64,000 bases of DNA from Flammeovirgaceae bacterium (GTDB lineage: Bacteria > Bacteroidota > Bacteroidia > Cytophagales > Cyclobacteriaceae): NCBI GenBank assembly GCA_020635915.1, contig JACJYU010000001.1, positions 2,208,501 to 2,272,500 of the forward strand, given 5' to 3'. The notes below the pieces were generated by a model, which saw only the letters and a list, made by a program, of their open reading frames with translations, was not told the DNA's origin and made no database searches. Shown piece by piece: positions 59,909 to 64,000 of the stretch. Position numbers and translations under genes: made by a program. The stretch's first letter is position 1. Each line of letters starts with the position of its first letter.

Positions 59909-62776
59909 TTAACTGGCATACTCCTCCATGGGCAAGCAACTGCACACGAGGTTGCGGTCCCCATAGGCGTTGTCGATGCGGCTTACGGCCGGCCAGAACT
60001 TGGCTTCCCTAACGTACGGAAGCGGGTAGGCGGCTTTTTGGCGTCCATAGGGGCGGTCCCATTGGTCTGCGGTGATCACGGCTGCCGTATGGGGCGCGCG
60101 CGTCAGCACATTATTCTCCTTGTCGGCTTTTCCTTCCTCCACCTCGCGTATTTCTTTCCTGATTTCGATCAGGGCGTCTATGAAGCGGTCCAATTCTTCC
60201 TGGGGCTCGCTTTCGGTAGGCTCTATCATCAAGGTGCCGGCCACGGGGAAAGAAACGGTAGGGGCATGGAACCCGTAGTCCATCAACCGCTTTGCGATGT
60301 CTTCCACTTCAATCCCCGCCTTTTTGAAATCACGGCAGTCCACGATCATTTCGTGGGCGCAGCGCCCGTTGGCGCCCGTGTACAATATCTTGTAGTGCCC
60401 GCTCAGGCGTTCCTTAATGTAGTTGGCATTCAGGATGGCCAGTTTGGTGGCGTTGGTCAACCCATCGGCCCCCATCATGGCAATGTAGGCATACGAAATG
60501 GCCAGGATGCCCGCGCTGCCCCAGGGGGCAGCGGATACCGCGGTGATGGCCTTGCCCCCTCCGGTTTTCACCACTGCATGGCCGGGCAGGAAGGGTTTCA
60601 GCTTATCATTGCAACAGATAGGGCCCACCCCAGGGCCGCCCCCGCCATGGGGGATGCAAAATGTTTTGTGAAGGTTGAGGTGGCAGACATCCGCGCCAAT
60701 GTTTGCGGGGGAGGTAAGCCCTACCTGGGCATTCATGTTGGCCCCGTCCATGTACACCATACCGCCATTTTTATGTATGGTATCGCAGATCTCAACGATG
60801 GATTCTTCAAACACCCCGTGTGTGGAGGGGTAAGTCACCATCAGGCAGGCAAGGTTGTCTTTATGTTCCCCGGCTTTGGCCTTGAGGTCGGCCACATCGA
60901 TTTTACCTTCGGGGTCGGACTTCACCACTACCACGTCCATGCCGGCCATCACCGCACTGGCAGGGTTGGTGCCGTGTGCCGAAGCGGGGATGAGGGCGAT
61001 CTTCCTGTGCCCCTCGTTGTTATGGTGGTGATAGGCCCGGATTACCATCAGCCCGGCATATTCGCCCTGGGCACCGCTGTTGGGCTGAAGGGACACCCCG
61101 GTAAACCCGGTGATCTCCATTAGCCAATCTTCGAGGTTTTTGATCATCTCCAGGTAACCTTGCACCTGGCCCGAGGGGGCAAACGGGTGGATGTTGCCAA
61201 GGGCCGGCCAGGTGACCGGTACCATTTCCGTAGTGGCGTTCAGCTTCATCGTGCACGACCCCAGGGAGATCATGGAGTGCACCATGGAAAGGTCCTTGTT
61301 TTCCAATTTTTTGATATACCGCAGCATTTGATGTTCCGATCCACGCGTATGGAAAATGGGATGCGTCAAATAAGGGGTTTTCCTTATTAGGGAGGCCGGC
61401 CAGGAGATGGGTTGTCCTTCTATTTTCACAGAGGCCTGTTTGTTCAGCACCGTGGCAAAGACCGACACCACCTGCCCGATGTCTTTTGGCGAAGTGGTTT
61501 CATCGATTGAAATCCCGATATGGCCGTCTTCAAAATACCTGAAATTTATTCCTTGCCGGGTGGCCTCGGCTTCAATGGCCTTTTGGTCAGCGCCATGGAT
61601 TTTAAGCGTGTCGAAATAGTGCCCGTTTACCTGCTTAAGGCCGAGGGCTGCAAGGCCGGCCTCCAACGATTTGGCCAGGCCGTGGATGCGCAACGCGATT
61701 TTCTTCAACCCTTCGGGGCCATGGTATACGGCATACATGCCCGCCATCACCGACAGCAGCACTTGTGCCGTGCAAATATTGGACGTTGCCTTTTCCCTGC
61801 GAATATGCTGTTCACGGGTTTGCAAGGCCATGCGGTACCCGGGCTTTCCATCGGCATCGATGGAAGCACCGATGATCCGGCCCGGGATCAACCTTTTATA
61901 GGCCTCTTTGGTGGCAAAAAACCCAGCATGCGGCCCCCCAAAGCCCATGGGCACGCCAAACCGCTGGCTAGACCCCACCACAATATCGGCCCCCATTTCA
62001 CCGGGGGATTTTAAGAGGAGCAGGGCCATAAGGTCGGTGCCCACCACCACGGCCACTTCCTTTTCGTGCGCAGAGGCGATAAACGCACTGTGGTCGGTAA
62101 TGGCCCCGTTGTTGTCGGGGTATTGCACATAGGCCCCAAACAGGTTGGGGTCCGTAATGTCAAATTTGCCCAGGTCGCCAATGACCAACTCGATGCCCAG
62201 CGGGGCAGACCTGGTCTTGAGCACGTCTATGGTCTGGGGAAAGGTATTGGCATCCACAAAATATTTTACGGCATCCTTTTTTGTGCCTTTGCGGGACGCA
62301 TACAACAAGTGCATGGCCTCCGCAGCGGCCGTCCCTTCATCGAGCAGGGAGGCATTGGCGATCTCCATTCCGGTGAGGTCGATGACCATGGTCTGGAAGT
62401 TGATCAAGGCTTCCAAACGCCCCTGGGCAATCTCGGCCTGGTAGGGGGTATAGGCGGTGTACCACCCCGGGTTTTCCAGGATGTTCCGAAGGATGACAGT
62501 GGGGGTAATGGTATTGTAGTACCCCATGCCGATGTACGATTTGCACACCTTGTTTTTTGAAATGATGCGGTCGAAATCGGCCAAAAACCCAAATTCGGAT
62601 TTGGCCTCCGGGAGGTTTAGCTTTTTCTTTGAACGGATGTTGGCCGGGATGGTCTGGTCGATCAATTCGTCAAGGGACCCGGCATTTACCGCTTTTAACA
62701 TGGCCTTGGTTTGTTCCTGGTCGGGCGCATTGTGCCTGCGCTCGAATTTCTCAGCATAGTGGGGAAGTGTGTTCAT
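59909..62776 (-). CDS. gcvP: Glycine dehydrogenase (decarboxylating), P-protein
   Basis: GcvP decarboxylates glycine with PLP and passes the aminomethyl group to GcvH. The 955-residue protein is the fused form, with both halves (the former P1 and P2). The PLP lysine is in CHLNLHKTFCIPHGGGGPGV, and the N-terminal half has SYIGMGYYNTITPTVILRNI. Other landmarks are SLGSCTMKLNATTEM and GFTGVSLQPNSGAQGEYAGL. The C-terminus ends KFWPAVSRIDNAYGDRNLVC. gcvH and gcvT are not in the window. Confidence 0.98.
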   Translation of the reverse strand: MNTLPHYAEKFERRHNAPDQEQTKAMLKAVNAGSLDELIDQTIPANIRSKKKLNLPEAKSEFGFLADFDRIISKNKVCKSYIGMGYYNTITPTVILRNILENPGWYTAYTPYQAEIAQGRLEALINFQTMVIDLTGMEIANASLLDEGTAAAEAMHLLYASRKGTKKDAVKYFVDANTFPQTIDVLKTRSAPLGIELVIGDLGKFDITDPNLFGAYVQYPDNNGAITDHSAFIASAHEKEVAVVVGTDLMALLLLKSPGEMGADIVVGSSQRFGVPMGFGGPHAGFFATKEAYKRLIPGRIIGASIDADGKPGYRMALQTREQHIRREKATSNICTAQVLLSVMAGMYAVYHGPEGLKKIALRIHGLAKSLEAGLAALGLKQVNGHYFDTLKIHGADQKAIEAEATRQGINFRYFEDGHIGISIDETTSPKDIGQVVSVFATVLNKQASVKIEGQPISWPASLIRKTPYLTHPIFHTRGSEHQMLRYIKKLENKDLSMVHSMISLGSCTMKLNATTEMVPVTWPALGNIHPFAPSGQVQGYLEMIKNLEDWLMEITGFTGVSLQPNSGAQGEYAGLMVIRAYHHHNNEGHRKIALIPASAHGTNPASAVMAGMDVVVVKSDPEGKIDVADLKAKAGEHKDNLACLMVTYPSTHGVFEESIVEICDTIHKNGGMVYMDGANMNAQVGLTSPANIGADVCHLNLHKTFCIPHGGGGPGVGPICCNDKLKPFLPGHAVVKTGGGKAITAVSAAPWGSAGILAISYAYIAMMGADGLTNATKLAILNANYIKERLSGHYKILYTGANGRCAHEMIVDCRDFKKAGIEVEDIAKRLMDYGFHAPTVSFPVAGTLMIEPTESEPQEELDRFIDALIEIRKEIREVEEGKADKENNVLTRAPHTAAVITADQWDRPYGRQKAAYPLPYVREAKFWPAVSRIDNAYGDRNLVCSCLPMEEYAS

Positions 62777-62834
62777 AATAATCTTTTCAAAAATTGTGGC
62801 TAATGGTGCTCTTGCCTATTGGACAATTAATTCC

Positions 62835-63254
62835 TCAATAACGTTCGAACTGGGAAAAGAAGAAATTCCCCTCAATTTCCGCGTTCGCGTCAGAGTCGGA
62901 CCCGTGGATGGCATTGGCATCGATGGATTTGGCAAACAAGGCGCGGATGGTGCCGGGTGCGGCTTTTTGCGGGTCGGTGGCCCCGATCAGTTTCCTAAAA
63001 TCCTCAATGGCGTTGTCCTTTTCCAAAATCATGGGGACAATGGGCCCTGAAGACATATAGTGGCACAAGTCGCCATAAAATGGCCTTTCCTTATGTACCT
63101 CATAAAATTTTCCTGCCAATTCTTTTGTTAGGCGTGCCTTTTTCATGGCCACCACACGGAACCCCGCGTCCTGGATCATTTTTATAATTGCGCCCGTGTT
63201 TCCTGCGCTTACCGCGTCAGGTTTGATCATCGTAAAAGTCCTGTTCCCTGCCAT
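62835..63254 (-). CDS. ndk: Nucleoside diphosphate kinase
   Basis: Ndk balances nucleoside triphosphates through a phospho-His intermediate. The 139-residue protein has RTFTMIKPDAVSAGNTGAII, FYGDLCHYMSSGPIVPMIL, and the active-site His in NAIHGSDSDANAEIE. The ATG at 63254 (MAGNRTFTMIK) is the family start. A TATTTTTG -7-like box lies at 63358-63351, but the leader would be long (about 90 nt). Confidence 0.96.
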   Translation of the reverse strand: MAGNRTFTMIKPDAVSAGNTGAIIKMIQDAGFRVVAMKKARLTKELAGKFYEVHKERPFYGDLCHYMSSGPIVPMILEKDNAIEDFRKLIGATDPQKAAPGTIRALFAKSIDANAIHGSDSDANAEIEGNFFFSQFERY

Positions 63255-63315
63255 TTTGTTTTGGTTTTCCCGGTTTAGTCGATTGTAGGTTTTAATGCCC
63301 TTCCACTGCCGGACA

Positions 63316-63350
63316 TGCCTATCGGGCAAGCAGGCCTTGGCAGGCAGGCG
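63316..63350. repeat. GC-rich palindromic element near ndk
   Basis: TGCCT and AGGCA form the outer arms of a GC-rich inverted repeat with inner GGGCAAG/CCTTGG-like pairing. A related sequence (CCTGCC...GGCAGG) occurs at 38006-38034 in the prfC leader. Such elements resemble short dispersed palindromes, but two diverged copies are weak evidence. Confidence 0.25.
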
Positions 63351-63516
63351 CAAAAATAACGATTAGAATTTTGGAAGCCAGTACCAAAAATCAAAGAAAC
63401 CGGGAGTATTGCCCCAAAATTTGGCGTCCGTTCCCCATCGGTTTTTGCAACCGGCCACCGTTGGTCAAAAATTAGCAGTTTGTATTCCTGTCATTTATAC
63501 CCATTTTTGCCCTCCC

Positions 63517-64000
63517 ATGAAAGATTTAGCAGGACTCAAATCGCTGTTGAGCAAGCCCAGGCGGGTGGTGGTGGTGACCCACTTCAAGCCAGACGCGGAC
63601 GCACTGGGCTCGTCATTGGGGCTGGCCGGGTTCCTTAAAAAGAAAGGGCACGATGTGCAGGTGATCACGCCCAGCGATTACCCGGGTTTTTTGTCATGGA
63701 TGCCCGGGAACGATGAGGTGCTGGCCATAGACAAGGACAACCCGGCCAAGGGGAAGAAAGCGCAGGAATACGTGTCAAAGGCGGAGGTCATCTTCTGCCT
63801 CGATTTTTCAAGCCTGAACCGGATCAACACCCTGGGCGATATGGTAAGGGAGGCCAAGGCCACCAAAGTGCTGGTGGACCATCACCTGGAGCCAGAGCAC
63901 TTTGCCCACTACGAACATTGGGACCCGAAGGCGGCCTCCACCGCAGGGCTGGTCTTTGACCTTATTGACATGCTGGGGGAAAAACCAAGTATCGACAAGG
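63517..64000 (+). CDS. DHH-family phosphoesterase, 3' end missing
   Basis: The first 161 codons of a DHH/DHHA1 enzyme of the NrnA type, which degrades nanoRNA or dephosphorylates pAp. Metal motifs seen are VVVVTHFKPDADALGSSLGL, IFCLDFSSLNR and the DHH motif in VLVDHHLEPEHF. The frame is intact up to the window edge, and the DHHA1 domain lies beyond it. Start: ATG at 63517 (MKDLAGLKSLL). Confidence 0.88.
   Translation, partial: MKDLAGLKSLLSKPRRVVVVTHFKPDADALGSSLGLAGFLKKKGHDVQVITPSDYPGFLSWMPGNDEVLAIDKDNPAKGKKAQEYVSKAEVIFCLDFSSLNRINTLGDMVREAKATKVLVDHHLEPEHFAHYEHWDPKAASTAGLVFDLIDMLGEKPSIDK

Noticed and set aside
60038..61123. 361-codon plus-strand open frame opposite gcvP
   Set aside because: It lies wholly antisense to the well-conserved gcvP and its translation shows no protein-family features. 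Long antisense frames are common here because of codon bias.
1..64000. tRNA, rRNA, CRISPR, IS elements or prophage genes
   Set aside because: I looked for tRNA T-arm patterns, regularly spaced direct repeats, transposase motifs and phage genes and found none.

Overview
The window is a chromosomal stretch from a bacterium of the phylum Bacteroidota, most likely order Cytophagales. The evidence is gldA-gldF-gldG gliding genes, Bacteroidota-style promoters (TTG, about 19 bp, TAnnTTTG) where ribosome binding sites are weak or absent, an Lnb-type lipoprotein N-acyltransferase, and the conserved neighbourhood coaX / outer-membrane barrel / TPR protein / lptC / CNNM protein / PpiD. Base composition is near 50% GC throughout. 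I see no tRNA, rRNA, CRISPR array, insertion sequence or prophage. Three NhaD antiporters plus a Ca2+/Na+ exchanger suggest a sodium-rich or alkaline habitat; this is inference.

Layout. 1-1.3 kb: the end of a secreted Ig-like repeat protein. 1.3-5.7 kb (minus strand): fbaB-accD, then the rpsP-rimM-trmD-rplS translation operon. 5.8-11.6 kb (plus): a complete 2-oxoglutarate dehydrogenase operon sucA-sucB-lpdA, whose E2 has two lipoyl domains. 11.6-16.9 kb: Lnb, a radical SAM/SPASM protein, and a tightly overlapping minus-strand operon of DUF493, pterin dehydratase, rsmI, an Lnt-like membrane protein without its nitrilase domain, and an inositol-monophosphatase-family gene. 16.9-24.6 kb (minus): envelope-biogenesis genes. 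24.7-28.2 kb (plus): anmK, an amino-acid dehydrogenase and a CaCA exchanger. 28.2-32.8 kb: three nhaD paralogues. 32.8-37.7 kb: a short YdeI-like gene, lysC, a DUF4382 lipoprotein and dnaK.

38-41.3 kb (plus): prfC, a pseudouridine synthase and two small envelope proteins. 41.5-45.6 kb: gldA-gldF-gldG-DUF4340. 45.6-51 kb (minus): atpD-atpC, a sensor kinase and a NatAB-like ABC exporter. 51.1-56.1 kb: a toast-rack-like protein, grpE-dnaJ, and hpt-adk-obgE. 56.2-64 kb: an M42 peptidase, upp, a small membrane protein, sdaAA, a macro-domain protein, gcvP, ndk and the start of a DHH phosphoesterase.

The content is mostly housekeeping. The points most worth a second look are: a shared 10-bp element with sigma-54-like promoter signatures upstream of both dnaK and grpE-dnaJ; an Lnt relative that has lost its catalytic domain in a genome that also carries Lnb; the three-nhaD cluster, one member with a histidine-rich loop; and an AccD lacking all four zinc-ribbon cysteines.
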